A DNA stretch of 64,000 nucleotides from Nitrososphaerota archaeon. GTDB taxonomy: Archaea; Thermoproteota; Nitrososphaeria; Nitrososphaerales; Nitrosopumilaceae. Position 1 is the first letter of the stretch; each line of letters begins with the position of its first letter. Below the pieces are notes generated by a model. The model worked only from the letters and a program-made list of their open reading frames with translations, was not told where the DNA came from and did no database searches. Positions 50,436 through 59,299 of the stretch are shown piece after piece. A program made the position numbers and the translations under genes. The stretch covers positions 53,222 to 117,221 of the forward strand of contig JAJPGU010000032.1 in the NCBI GenBank assembly GCA_021325615.1. The letters run 5' to 3'.

Positions 50436-51880
50436 CCCTTGATTACACCTATTGGTACAAGCTTTGCCACCTTCGTAGCTATGCCCAATTCATGAGAAAC
50501 ATTTGCCACCGCATCCACATCCTTGTATGCTTCTGGTGTCTCTTCTACTACTCCTTCCCTTGTAAGTGCTTTTATGAAAATCCCCTTGTCTCCCAGGGAT
50601 TTTTGTACTTGGTTCTCGGTAAAGCTTCGCCTTGCGGCAGATCTTGACATCATCCTGCCTGCACCGTGCGCTGTTGAACCAAAGCTCAAATCCATAGAGG
50701 CGGGTTTTCCCAGAAGAATCCAACTTCCTGTTCCCATGGATCCAGGTATAAAGACGGGCTGACCCAAGTCCCTATATTTCTGCGGGATTTCCTCTCTCCC
50801 CTTTGGAAATGCCCTCGTCGCTCCCTTCCTGTGAACTACGACCGATCGAAGCTCCCCATCCACCTTGTGCTTTTCCACCTTTGCGATGTTGTGGGCAACG
50901 TCGTAGATTAGCTTCATGTCCAAGTCAGCCTCGGTCTGCCCAAAAACCCTCTCAAATGATTTCCGTGTCCAGTGGGTAATCATCTGCCTGTTGCTCCATG
51001 CAAAATTCAGCGCAGCAAACATCGCTTTCCTATATGATTCCCCTTCCTCGGAAGAGTTTGGAACGCATGCAAGTTCTCTGTCTACTAGATTTATCTTGTA
51101 TTTTTGGAGCGCATGCTCTGATGTTCTGAGATAATCGCTGCATACCTGATGACCGAATCCCCTTGAACCGCAATGTATGAGGACGGTAATTTGCCCCTCG
51201 AAGATTCCCATCCTCTTAGCGGCCTCTTCATCATGAACCTTTTCCACCTTTTGGATTTCAAGAAAGTGATTCCCAGACCCAAGGCTGCCAAGTTGAGGCG
51301 AACCCCTTTTTCGCGCGGTCGGTGAAACCTTTCCTGGGTCTGCATTTTTTATCTGCCCATTCTCCTCGCACACGTCCGCGTCATCTTTCGAACCATACCC
51401 ATGGTCCACTGCCCACTGCACGCCCCGCACGAGTACCTCGTCGAGGTCCGATGGGCTCAGCTTCACAGCCCCTTTTGAGCCGACCCCAGAAGGGATCGAT
51501 TTGAAAAGATCAAGAACTAGATCCTTGAGTTTTGGCCTTGCCTCCTTCTCTGTAAGGTTTGTACGAATAAGTCTCACCCCGCAGTTAATGTCATACCCTA
51601 CGCCTCCGGGGCTTATCATTCCCTCCTCAGCATCCATTGCCGCAACCCCTCCCACTGGAAAGCCGTATCCCTCATGCCCGTCGGGAAGAACCACTACGTG
51701 TTTTACCACTCCCGGCAAGGTAGATACGTTCACCGCCTGGGTAATGGTCCTGTCAGTTAACATTTTTTGTAAAAGATTTTCATCGGCGTAAATCGTTACC
51801 GGTACCCTCATCCCTCTCGAAGGGTCGACCTCTATGCGATATTCCATATTCCCTACCTTTTTCGGAACGAGCGAAGCCAT
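50432..51880 (-). CDS. rtcB: RNA-splicing ligase RtcB
   Basis: A 482-residue 3'-phosphate RNA ligase that joins tRNA halves after intron removal. Visible are LPDGHEGYGFPVGGVAAMD, GGVGYDINCGVRLIRT with the manganese ligand Cys, GSLGSGNHFLEIQ, HCGSRGFGHQVC and the guanylated His region GSMGTGSWILLGK with the C-terminal AHGAGRMMSR. The ATG at 51880 gives a normal family length. The upstream open frame to 51955 has no similarity. No intein is present, although rtcB often carries one. Confidence 0.96.
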   Translation of the reverse strand: MASLVPKKVGNMEYRIEVDPSRGMRVPVTIYADENLLQKMLTDRTITQAVNVSTLPGVVKHVVVLPDGHEGYGFPVGGVAAMDAEEGMISPGGVGYDINCGVRLIRTNLTEKEARPKLKDLVLDLFKSIPSGVGSKGAVKLSPSDLDEVLVRGVQWAVDHGYGSKDDADVCEENGQIKNADPGKVSPTARKRGSPQLGSLGSGNHFLEIQKVEKVHDEEAAKRMGIFEGQITVLIHCGSRGFGHQVCSDYLRTSEHALQKYKINLVDRELACVPNSSEEGESYRKAMFAALNFAWSNRQMITHWTRKSFERVFGQTEADLDMKLIYDVAHNIAKVEKHKVDGELRSVVVHRKGATRAFPKGREEIPQKYRDLGQPVFIPGSMGTGSWILLGKPASMDLSFGSTAHGAGRMMSRSAARRSFTENQVQKSLGDKGIFIKALTREGVVEETPEAYKDVDAVANVSHELGIATKVAKLVPIGVIKG

Positions 51881-51990
51881 CTCTTTGCGAAAGAGGACAT
51901 TCGAACACAATTTAAATGGTTCTCCCAAACTTGGTGTGGCATCGCAAGTCATCAAGCCACGACTCGCGAAGAGCCCACACCACGCGCGTT

Positions 51991-52119
51991 TTACTTTATT
52001 AGTTTTGCAGTATGACGGTAAAGATCATGAAGTCCCTTGCCGTCAAGGACATGTTCCCCTTCCCCATCCTTAATGATGTCTTCAACATCCTTCCTCTTTT
52101 CCTTATTCCCTTCAACCAC
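51991..52119 (-). CDS. 42-residue microprotein with TATA box
   Basis: A minus-strand frame from the GTG at 52119. The product is highly charged (MVEGNKEKRKDVEDIIKDGE, then HVLDGKGLHDLYRHTAKLIK) and likely helical. A TTTTTTATAC TATA box lies about 26 bases upstream of the GTG, the leaderless spacing. It fills the otherwise empty gap between rtcB and purB on the rtcB strand. No family recognised. Confidence 0.6.
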   Translation of the reverse strand: MVEGNKEKRKDVEDIIKDGEGEHVLDGKGLHDLYRHTAKLIK

Positions 52120-52216
52120 AAGATCTCTCCCTTACGTAAGTATAAAAAATTAGTGACGAAATGTGCTTAAAATCCATTCAAGTAGATTTATTTTCCTAGT
52201 ATAGTTTCCATCAGGT

Positions 52217-53578
52217 ATGCCTATCCTTCCAATCGATTCAGGTCGCTATGGAACAGACGCCATGAAGGAAATTTTCAACGATCAGAAAAAGGTGTCGTAT
52301 CAGTTAGAGATAGAGGCCGCGGTGGCCTTGTCGCAGGCAGAGATAGGCATGATACCAAAGAAAGCCGCGAGAAATATTTCCCAATCTGCAAAGTCAGGTA
52401 AGATTACTGTAAAAAGAATAAAGCAGCTCGAAGCAAAAAGCGACCACGATACGGCTGCACTTGTAGAGGCATTAAGTGAGAGGTGTAGCAAATCCTCGAG
52501 GCCTTGGATACACTATGGTCTGACGAGTAATGACCTTGTAGACACCAGTAATTCATTACAAATCAGAGATGCGCTCCGGATAATTGAACCTAAGATTGCA
52601 AGGATGGCAACCATCCTTGCCGAAAAGGCAATGAAATACAGCGGAATCCCGGCAGTGGGGAGGACACATGGGCAGCATGCAAGTATAATCTCTTTTGGCC
52701 TGAAATTTGCAAATTCAGCCTTAGAAATGGCAAAACATATCGAAAGAATCCAAGAGGTAAAGAAGAGGATTTTGATCTGTAAGACCTTGGGCGTGGTAGG
52801 TACCGGATCCCTTATGGGTGCGAGGGCACTTGACGTTCAGCGCAGAGTGGCAAAAAAACTAGAGCTCTTCCCTGCCGATGTCACAACCCAAGTGGTGCCA
52901 CGTGAAAGATACGCAGAATTTGTATTTTTGATGGCTTTGGTTGGCTCATCACTTGAAAAGTTAGCAGTGGAAATCAGGAACCTTCAGAGGACGGAAATTG
53001 GAGAGGTGGCTGAGCCATTCAGGAGCGGCCAGATGGGCAGCAGCGCGGTCCCTGTCAAGAGAAACCCCGTGAAAAGCGAGCGGGTCACATCCCTTTCAAA
53101 ATTGCTACGCAGTCAGGTTTCAGTCACGTTTGAAAACATCCCCCTTTGGCATGAGCGCGACCTTTCAAACTCGGCAAATGAGAGGTTCATCCTACCAACA
53201 ACAGCCATACTGCTTGACGAGATGCTCGAAGCGATGACACGAATTCTAAAGGAATTACATGTAAATGAGGAACAAATAAGAAAAAACTTGGAGGTTACAC
53301 GGGGTCAGATCTTCGCAGAGTTTGTCCTGGAAGCCCTAATAAAGAAAGGAGTCCCAAGATTCGAGGCCTATCGCGATATCCAGAGGGTGGCTTTTCGCGC
53401 CTCCGAAGACAAGGCCGACTTTAGGGACGCGGTAAAGGCTGACTCTGCAATCGCGTCGAACTTGACATGGGAAGAAATAGATGCGATATTTGTTCCAGAA
53501 AACCACCTTGGGGCATCGGGCCAGATAATCAAGAATGTTTACGACATAGTAAGAAGAACATGCTCTAAGTTTTCCTGA
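52217..53578 (+). CDS. purB: adenylosuccinate lyase
   Basis: A 453-residue fumarase-superfamily enzyme acting twice in purine synthesis (SAICAR cleavage and adenylosuccinate cleavage). Conserved blocks are SDHDTAALVEALSERC, HYGLTSNDLVDTSNSLQ, GRTHGQHASIISFGLK and the superfamily signature GSSAVPVKRNPVKSE with the catalytic Ser loop, here with Val where Met-Pro-His/Tyr-Lys is usual. The last residues converge with the asparagine-synthase-like gene by 14 bases. The partner purA is at 35.6 kb. Confidence 0.94.
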   Translation: MPILPIDSGRYGTDAMKEIFNDQKKVSYQLEIEAAVALSQAEIGMIPKKAARNISQSAKSGKITVKRIKQLEAKSDHDTAALVEALSERCSKSSRPWIHYGLTSNDLVDTSNSLQIRDALRIIEPKIARMATILAEKAMKYSGIPAVGRTHGQHASIISFGLKFANSALEMAKHIERIQEVKKRILICKTLGVVGTGSLMGARALDVQRRVAKKLELFPADVTTQVVPRERYAEFVFLMALVGSSLEKLAVEIRNLQRTEIGEVAEPFRSGQMGSSAVPVKRNPVKSERVTSLSKLLRSQVSVTFENIPLWHERDLSNSANERFILPTTAILLDEMLEAMTRILKELHVNEEQIRKNLEVTRGQIFAEFVLEALIKKGVPRFEAYRDIQRVAFRASEDKADFRDAVKADSAIASNLTWEEIDAIFVPENHLGASGQIIKNVYDIVRRTCSKFS

Positions 53579-54326
53579 CAGCCATCAAATTTTTATGGAT
53601 TAGGGATCCGTACTGCAGTGCCTTTTTCCTTTTTAGTGCAGACTCGCTTGGTACCCCTACCGCCAGCGCAAGGTCTCTAATCGCGTGCTTTCTGAGCATG
53701 TCGTCTCTGCCTTTTATCTTCACTGCCAGCGGAAGCGGTTTTGCAAAGTCTATAAACCTTTCAGAGAGGAAGGGTTGGAGAATTTTAACGCCAAACTTTG
53801 ATGATATCATGTTTATCGCCTTCATCATCTCGATTTCATTTTCCAGTTTGGAATCCATAAGGTCAAAGACAGCTCTTTCTCCCCCCTCCACTACCAGCCG
53901 GTAGGCATTATACCCACAAAAAAGCTCGTCTATGCCATTTGAGGTAAGGACTGTGTCGATATTGTTTTCCGCTGCGAGTTTTGAAACATAGTGAAACGCT
54001 ATGCAGTTCTCGTTCCAAGAGAGGTTGTCTGTCCCTATTTGATCCCGGATTTCGTTCGAGACTTGTTGGAACGACTCCTTTGAAATTTCCGAGATAACGT
54101 GCCTTAAATTTAACAAAGTTGCAATTTTTTTTGAGAACTCCACGTCATGGGAGTTTGCAAACCCAATGGTCAGCAGTGTTATATCATATCCTAGATCGGA
54201 GCACACTTTTGCCAGAAGCGAACTGTCGACGCCTCCCGAAAAGGCAATGCCAACCGCGTGTTGATTTGAGGTGTGCTTTATGGCAAGCTTTACTTGCTCG
54301 TGTAAGTTTGTTACGAGGTTTTCCAT
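53565..54326 (-). CDS. asparagine synthase-like ATP-pyrophosphatase domain, no glutaminase
   Basis: A 253-residue protein consisting of the AsnB-type synthetase domain only. The PP-loop is AFSGGVDSSLLAK, followed by TLLTIGFANSHDVEFSKKIA and SNGIDELFCGYNAY, the adenylation and acceptor-binding part. No N-terminal Cys2 glutaminase domain is present, so it must use free ammonia or a partner amidotransferase. The ATG at 54326 is chosen, because the preceding 22 codons cross the promoter of the divergent PCD gene. Confidence 0.82.
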   Translation of the reverse strand: MENLVTNLHEQVKLAIKHTSNQHAVGIAFSGGVDSSLLAKVCSDLGYDITLLTIGFANSHDVEFSKKIATLLNLRHVISEISKESFQQVSNEIRDQIGTDNLSWNENCIAFHYVSKLAAENNIDTVLTSNGIDELFCGYNAYRLVVEGGERAVFDLMDSKLENEIEMMKAINMISSKFGVKILQPFLSERFIDFAKPLPLAVKIKGRDDMLRKHAIRDLALAVGVPSESALKRKKALQYGSLIHKNLMAVRKT

Positions 54327-54385
54327 CTTGTTTCGGATCGATTTTTTCGATTGAGAGTTAAATATAAGGTTCGCTAGGAAACAGC

Positions 54386-54673
54386 ATGGCACCTACCAGA
54401 CTCGATGAGGAACAGATTAGGAAAGAATTGTCAGGCCTGCAAGGATGGAGTGTTGCAAATGGCAAGCTTCACAAGGAGTTCGTTTTCTCAGATTTTGTTG
54501 AAGCCTTTGGTTTTATGACCAGGGCCGCAATGCATATCGAAAGGATGAACCACCACCCCGAATGGTCTAATGTTTACAACAAGATAACGGTAGAACTTGT
54601 AACCCATGATGCCGGCGGCATAACCCAGAATGACGTTAGCCTTGCCAGAACGCTAGACTCCTTGGAAAGGTAG
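54386..54673 (+). CDS. pterin-4a-carbinolamine dehydratase
   Basis: A 95-residue dehydratase that regenerates pterin cofactors after aromatic hydroxylation. The catalytic signature is MHIERMNHHPEWSNVYNKITVELVTHDAGGITQNDVSLA, with the consecutive His and the HHPEW motif intact. A TTAAATATAAGG TATA box precedes the ATG by about 23 bases. The next gene encodes a pterin-synthesis-like enzyme, which supports a functional pair. Confidence 0.94.
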   Translation: MAPTRLDEEQIRKELSGLQGWSVANGKLHKEFVFSDFVEAFGFMTRAAMHIERMNHHPEWSNVYNKITVELVTHDAGGITQNDVSLARTLDSLER

Positions 54674-54726
54674 GACCAAAGCCCACCTGTACAGAATTTA
54701 TATACGGTCAAGCCAAAATTTTTCAA

Positions 54727-55548
54727 ATGCCAAGTGGTTCGGCAATTCTTGATTCGGATTTTCGGTATGTAGACAAAAAGGGAAATCTCCTGAGGAGCAG
54801 GACAGAGCTTTCCATAGCAGAAATGCTTTCGTTTTTGAATATTGAGTATGAATATGACCATCCCATCACGTTGAGCAAAGGCAAAACCATCCGGGTCGAT
54901 TTTAAAACCGAGAATGGTCTGATAGAGGTAATCGACGACGAGGCAGACATTAAAAAATTCAAGGAACTGAAAGAGGAAAACCAAGCGGGAAGAATAATTG
55001 CGATAGGACATCCCAAGCTTGCCGCCCAGCTCAAGGAACTTGACGACATTGTGCTTTACAAAACCAAGGAGGTACAAACCGGATCCATTTTCATAGAGGA
55101 TCCCTCCTTTGCCTTTGATTATGCACACATATTACCACTAGTAGAAAAGTGTTCGATCCTTCATGGCCACACCTCATCTGTCATGGTAGAGCTTGTAGGC
55201 GAAATGAAAAACAATTTACTTGTCGACTTCGGGGAAGCAAAAAAGATAATCAAGGAGGTCATTTCCATCCTAGATCATAAATTCTTCATCAACCAGAAGT
55301 ATCTTGTAAAGGATGACGGCATACACTGCAAAATTGCGTTTGACGGTCCTAAAGGAAAATTCGACCTTCAAATGCCCAAAAACACCACGTATCTCCTAGA
55401 AGGCGAGGCAACTGTGGAAAACCTATCCACTGAAATAATCCGGCTCCTAGTCCCAAAGATGCCAAAAAACATAGAAGCGGTTGGAGTATACATTTACGAA
55501 GGCTACAACAAGGGAGCCCACATCATCTCACAGATCTCAAGGCCCTAA
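54727..55548 (+). CDS. 6-pyruvoyl-tetrahydropterin synthase-like protein with N-terminal restriction-endonuclease-like domain
   Basis: A 273-residue two-domain protein. Residues 125-268 are a PTPS/QueD domain: zinc His 134, 146 and 148, the nucleophile-position Cys 142 in CSILHGH, LVDFGEAKK, ILDHKFFIN and ATVENLSTEI. Residues about 15-115 are an added domain resembling the PD-(D/E)XK fold (RTELSIAEML, YEYDHPI, IRVDFKTENGLIEVID, Asp 58 and Glu 67), but Lys after Glu is replaced by Ile, so it may be inactive. Its place next to PCD suggests a biopterin-type role. It overlaps nothing and precedes valS by 4 bases. Confidence 0.78.
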   Translation: MPSGSAILDSDFRYVDKKGNLLRSRTELSIAEMLSFLNIEYEYDHPITLSKGKTIRVDFKTENGLIEVIDDEADIKKFKELKEENQAGRIIAIGHPKLAAQLKELDDIVLYKTKEVQTGSIFIEDPSFAFDYAHILPLVEKCSILHGHTSSVMVELVGEMKNNLLVDFGEAKKIIKEVISILDHKFFINQKYLVKDDGIHCKIAFDGPKGKFDLQMPKNTTYLLEGEATVENLSTEIIRLLVPKMPKNIEAVGVYIYEGYNKGAHIISQISRP

Positions 55549-55552
55549 AGAC

Positions 55553-57868
55553 ATGGATCCAAAGATACAGGAAACAGCTTGGAATCCCGAGATTGAAAAG
55601 CAGATACTGAAACAATGGGAAGATTCCAAGGTCTACGAGTTTCTGCCAGAAGGCGATGTGTTTGTCATCGACACGCCTCCCCCGTATCCTTCGGGCAGGC
55701 CTTGGCACATAGGTGCCGCAGCCCACTATGCCCAGATAGACATGATTGCAAGGACTGCACGAATGGGGGGTAAAAATGTCCTCTTCCCCATAGGAATCGA
55801 CAGAAACGGCCTTCCGGTAGAGATGTACACGGAGAAAAAGCACAACATCAGGATGCATGAGACCGACAGGGCGGAGTTCCTGAAGTTGTGCGCCACCGCC
55901 CTAGATGACCTTGAGGCAGAGATGATCCAAATAATGAAGGGCCTAGGACTTTCAGGCGACTTTTCAGGTTACTACAGGACTGATTCCGAGCAATACCGTT
56001 CACTTACCCAATCTACCTTCATAGAACTCTGGAAAAAGGGACTTGTCTACATAGCAAACAGGCCCAACAATTTTGATTGGGTTACCGGAACCACCATTGC
56101 TGATGCCGAGATAGCTTACGAGGATATCCCCACCAAGCTTGTCTACATGAGATTCAGGATAAAAGGATCCGACGTGGTACTCACGATAGCAAGTACGAGG
56201 CCCGAACTTTTGTGCGCGTGTCAAACCATTATTGTGAATCCTGACGACGAAAGGTACGAGGACCTTGTCGGTAAGAGCGCCATAATTCCAATTTTTAACA
56301 GGGAAGTAGAGATAAGGACCCATCCCTCCGCGGAAAAAGAGTTCGGGTCTGGTGCGGTGATGGTTTGCAGCTATGGAGACCACAACGATGTAGCACTGTT
56401 CAGGGAGCTTGGGCTTGAGGAAATCGTCGCCATAGGCAGAAATGGAAGGCTCACGGACGCGGCCGGTCCATATGCCGGACTCAAGGTGAAGCAGGCAAGG
56501 GAGAAGATAATCGAGGATCTTCAGAACCAACAAGTCCTAGAAAAAATCGAGAACATAAACCACAGGACTCCGATTTCTGAGAGGAGCAAGATACCTATCG
56601 AAATAATCCCCATGGAGGAATATTACCTAAAACAGAAGGAATCCGTGCAAAAGATAAGGGAGTCTGGCTCCAAGATAGTTTTCCACCCCACCATGCACAA
56701 GCAGATACTCATGAACTGGCTTGATTCCATAACTATAGATTGGCCCATATCACGCCGAAGGTTTTACGGGACCGAGATTCCCATATGGTATTGCAAAAAG
56801 TGCTCAGAGCCCCACGTGCCAGAGCCAGGGAAATATTATAGGCCGTGGCGTGATGCCTGCCCAATTCCCAAGTGCGCAAAATGCGGTACTGCCGAATTTG
56901 TCGGAGAGGAGAGGACGTTTGACACGTGGATGGATTCCAGCGTTTCACCACTCTACATATCAAAGTATGCCACCGATGGAGAGTTTTTCAAAAAGACCTA
57001 CCCCGCCACTATCCGGCCCCAGTCAAAGGATATCGTAAGGACTTGGCTGTACTATACCATCCTGAGGTGTGAGCAGCTCACGGGGAAGACGCCGTGGAGC
57101 GAGGCATGGATTATGGGATACGGCGTGGATGAACACGGAGCAAAGATGAGCAAGAGCAAGGGGAATGTGGTAGACCCCCTCCCAATAATACAGAAGTTTG
57201 GTGCCGACACCTTTAGGTTTTGGAGCGCAAGCGAGATAAACCTAGGATATGATTTCAGGTGCTCCGAGCAAAAAATCGATGCCACGAAAAAGTTCCTGAG
57301 CAAGTTGTGGAATGTTTCAAGATTCCTCTCGGCCTTGCCCATAGTAAAATCCTCATCCCCCACCCAAACTGACATGTGGATACTGTCCGAGCTTGACAGG
57401 GTAGTAGCAGAATGCAGGAAGGGTTTTGAGGATTACAACTTTTTTGTCCCCGCAACCAGCCTCCGCGAATTTACCTGGAACCTTTTTGCCGCTCACTATA
57501 TCGAGATGGTGAAGGGAAGGGCGTATGGAACCGGCTTTACGGAAGAAGAAAGAGATGCCGCCATCTTTACCCTGCACCGGGTTCTCTCCACCGTACTTTT
57601 GCTTCTCGCGCCCATAACCCCCTTTATCACGGACTATCTTTGGAAGACAATCTATGCCGACAGGTCAATCCACAGGGAAAGGTTTCCGCAGCCTGGGAAC
57701 CACGAGGATATGACACATTTTACAAAGATAATTACGGAGTTCAACTCAAGAGTATGGAACAAGAAAAAAGAACAGAACTTGTCGCTAAAGGACATGGTGG
57801 AAATTGAAATTCCAGAGGAACTCCAGCCTTTTGCAAAGGATCTGAAGGCAATGCACAACCTCAAGTAG
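55553..57868 (+). CDS. valS: valyl-tRNA synthetase
   Basis: A 771-residue class I synthetase from the ATG at 55553; the open frame upstream lies in the pterin gene. The HIGH-type motif is PYPSGRPWHIGAAAHY, followed by DRNGLPVEMYTEKKHNI, the editing domain (STRPELLCACQTIIVNPDD) and KMSKS as AKMSKSKGNVVDP. A zinc knuckle CKKC...CPIPKCAKCG is in the core. Compared with bacterial ValS it is shorter and lacks the C-terminal coiled-coil, as is usual in archaea. The FDTWMDSSVSPLYI stretch agrees with valine specificity. Confidence 0.94.
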   Translation: MDPKIQETAWNPEIEKQILKQWEDSKVYEFLPEGDVFVIDTPPPYPSGRPWHIGAAAHYAQIDMIARTARMGGKNVLFPIGIDRNGLPVEMYTEKKHNIRMHETDRAEFLKLCATALDDLEAEMIQIMKGLGLSGDFSGYYRTDSEQYRSLTQSTFIELWKKGLVYIANRPNNFDWVTGTTIADAEIAYEDIPTKLVYMRFRIKGSDVVLTIASTRPELLCACQTIIVNPDDERYEDLVGKSAIIPIFNREVEIRTHPSAEKEFGSGAVMVCSYGDHNDVALFRELGLEEIVAIGRNGRLTDAAGPYAGLKVKQAREKIIEDLQNQQVLEKIENINHRTPISERSKIPIEIIPMEEYYLKQKESVQKIRESGSKIVFHPTMHKQILMNWLDSITIDWPISRRRFYGTEIPIWYCKKCSEPHVPEPGKYYRPWRDACPIPKCAKCGTAEFVGEERTFDTWMDSSVSPLYISKYATDGEFFKKTYPATIRPQSKDIVRTWLYYTILRCEQLTGKTPWSEAWIMGYGVDEHGAKMSKSKGNVVDPLPIIQKFGADTFRFWSASEINLGYDFRCSEQKIDATKKFLSKLWNVSRFLSALPIVKSSSPTQTDMWILSELDRVVAECRKGFEDYNFFVPATSLREFTWNLFAAHYIEMVKGRAYGTGFTEEERDAAIFTLHRVLSTVLLLLAPITPFITDYLWKTIYADRSIHRERFPQPGNHEDMTHFTKIITEFNSRVWNKKKEQNLSLKDMVEIEIPEELQPFAKDLKAMHNLK

Positions 57869-57931
57869 CGCTGCGTGCCACCATCTACTGCAGATCACAT
57901 CTTTAATAGTGATTTTTTTCTAGTAGACAGA

Positions 57932-58930
57932 GTGCACGCAGTAGCAATCCGAAAACATGGCGGACCGGAGGTGCTTTCGTATGAGGAGATCCCCGACCCA
58001 CAATCAAGCGGAGGACATGCCATAGTGAGGGTTGGGTACTGTGCAGTAAACCACCTAGATATATGGGTCAGAAACGGCATAGCGGGCAAAAAGGTAGCAT
58101 TCCCACACGTGCTTGGCTGCGACATCTCTGGAACCCTTGTGGAAGGTTTTGGCAAGTTCAAGAAGGATGAGAAGGTCGTGGTCTATCCCGCCATAAAAAG
58201 CGGGTTGCCAAGGGTTTCTTTTTCTATCATAGGAGGATTTGGGAAGTATCATGGCGGATACGCCGAGATGGTGATGGTGCCAAAGGAGAACATCATAAGG
58301 CAACCACCCTGGCTAAGTGATGTCGAGGCATGCTCCCTAAACGTATCATACCTTACAGCGTGGAACATGCTTCAGAAATCTGGCTGCAAGAGGGGTGATA
58401 CAATCCTCATCTGGGGGGCAAACAGCGGCGTGGGTTCTGCCGGGATTCTGCTTGCAAGAGCCATGGGCTTGAGAATCATAACGGTGGTTTCGACCAAGGG
58501 CAATACACCTATTGCAAAAAAACTTGGGGCGGATCTTGTAATAAACAGGACAAAATCTGATGTGACTGCAGAGGTCCTCAGCTACACCGGTGAGGGGGGT
58601 GTTGATGCGGTAATAGACCATGTTGGAGCAAAGACATGGCCAATAAGTTTGGAGATCCTAAAGGTTGGTGGGAAAATGGTTGCATGCGGTACGACTACTG
58701 GCGGCGAGGGCTCCGTGAACATACGGGAGTTTTACAGCAAGGAGGCCACCATCCATGGCGCGTACCTGGGAACAAGATCGCAGCTTGCCGCACTTCACAA
58801 TTTTATGAGGTCAAAGAGAATAAGACCCATAATCGACAGGGTCTTTGACCTAAAGGATGCCAGTAAAGCCCATCAGAGAATGGAATCAGGCTCCCAGTTT
58901 GGAAAGATTGTCCTTAGGGTGCTCAGGTGA
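57932..58930 (+). CDS. zinc-poor alcohol dehydrogenase/quinone oxidoreductase-like protein
   Basis: A 332-residue MDR-superfamily oxidoreductase from the GTG at 57932, which follows a TCTTTAATAG box at the leaderless spacing. The N-terminal GroES-like part has HVLGCDISGTL. The nucleotide-binding half has ILIWGANSGVGSAGILLARAMG and VDAVIDHVGAKTWPISLEIL. The four-Cys structural zinc loop of classical ADHs is missing, and the region reads YPAIKSGLPRVSFSIIGGFGKYHGGYAEM instead. This makes a quinone- or enoyl-reductase-type activity more likely; the substrate is unknown. Confidence 0.85.
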   Translation: MHAVAIRKHGGPEVLSYEEIPDPQSSGGHAIVRVGYCAVNHLDIWVRNGIAGKKVAFPHVLGCDISGTLVEGFGKFKKDEKVVVYPAIKSGLPRVSFSIIGGFGKYHGGYAEMVMVPKENIIRQPPWLSDVEACSLNVSYLTAWNMLQKSGCKRGDTILIWGANSGVGSAGILLARAMGLRIITVVSTKGNTPIAKKLGADLVINRTKSDVTAEVLSYTGEGGVDAVIDHVGAKTWPISLEILKVGGKMVACGTTTGGEGSVNIREFYSKEATIHGAYLGTRSQLAALHNFMRSKRIRPIIDRVFDLKDASKAHQRMESGSQFGKIVLRVLR

Positions 58931-59159
58931 CAAATTCCCTGCACTCACAGTCAAGAATGAGGCATGTTTCCTTCGTACGGATGTGGTCGTCCATGGAATG
59001 TCCGCATTTTACGTTTTTGCACATGCGCCTTGCCTTTTCCCTTTGAACCACCTTCTGGGCGATCTGATTTGCCGTTACCTTGGAATATCCCTTCTTGTCA
59101 ATGTAGTAATGAACCACTCTGTTATACAACTCGTTTGGGTCAAACGTGTGGCTCATCAT
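58923..59159 (-). CDS. small hypothetical protein with Cys/His residues
   Basis: A 78-residue protein. The N-terminal helical half (FDPNELYNRVVHYYIDKKGYSKVTANQIAQKVVQRE) is followed by a Cys-rich segment MCKNVKCGHSMDDHI...CLILDCECREF that could bind zinc. No recognised family. It overlaps the ADH stop by 8 bases tail to tail. The 140 bases between it and the aconitase gene hold nothing that I can support. Confidence 0.6.
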   Translation of the reverse strand: MMSHTFDPNELYNRVVHYYIDKKGYSKVTANQIAQKVVQREKARRMCKNVKCGHSMDDHIRTKETCLILDCECREFVT

Positions 59160-59299
59160 GGGTATAATATCGTCATCAAAACATTTTAACTTGCTGAAGA
59201 ATACTGCGACTGGGTTAATGCCACTAGTGCTATGGCGGCCGCTTTTGCTCCTTGGCAGAATGACGCGCGGTATTGCACTGGTTAAAGGTTTGAGTTTCC

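Noticed and set aside
51881..51955. N-terminal extension of rtcB by 25 codons
   Set aside because: No family similarity, and the stretch lies in the likely promoter. The ATG at 51880 gives a normal RtcB length.
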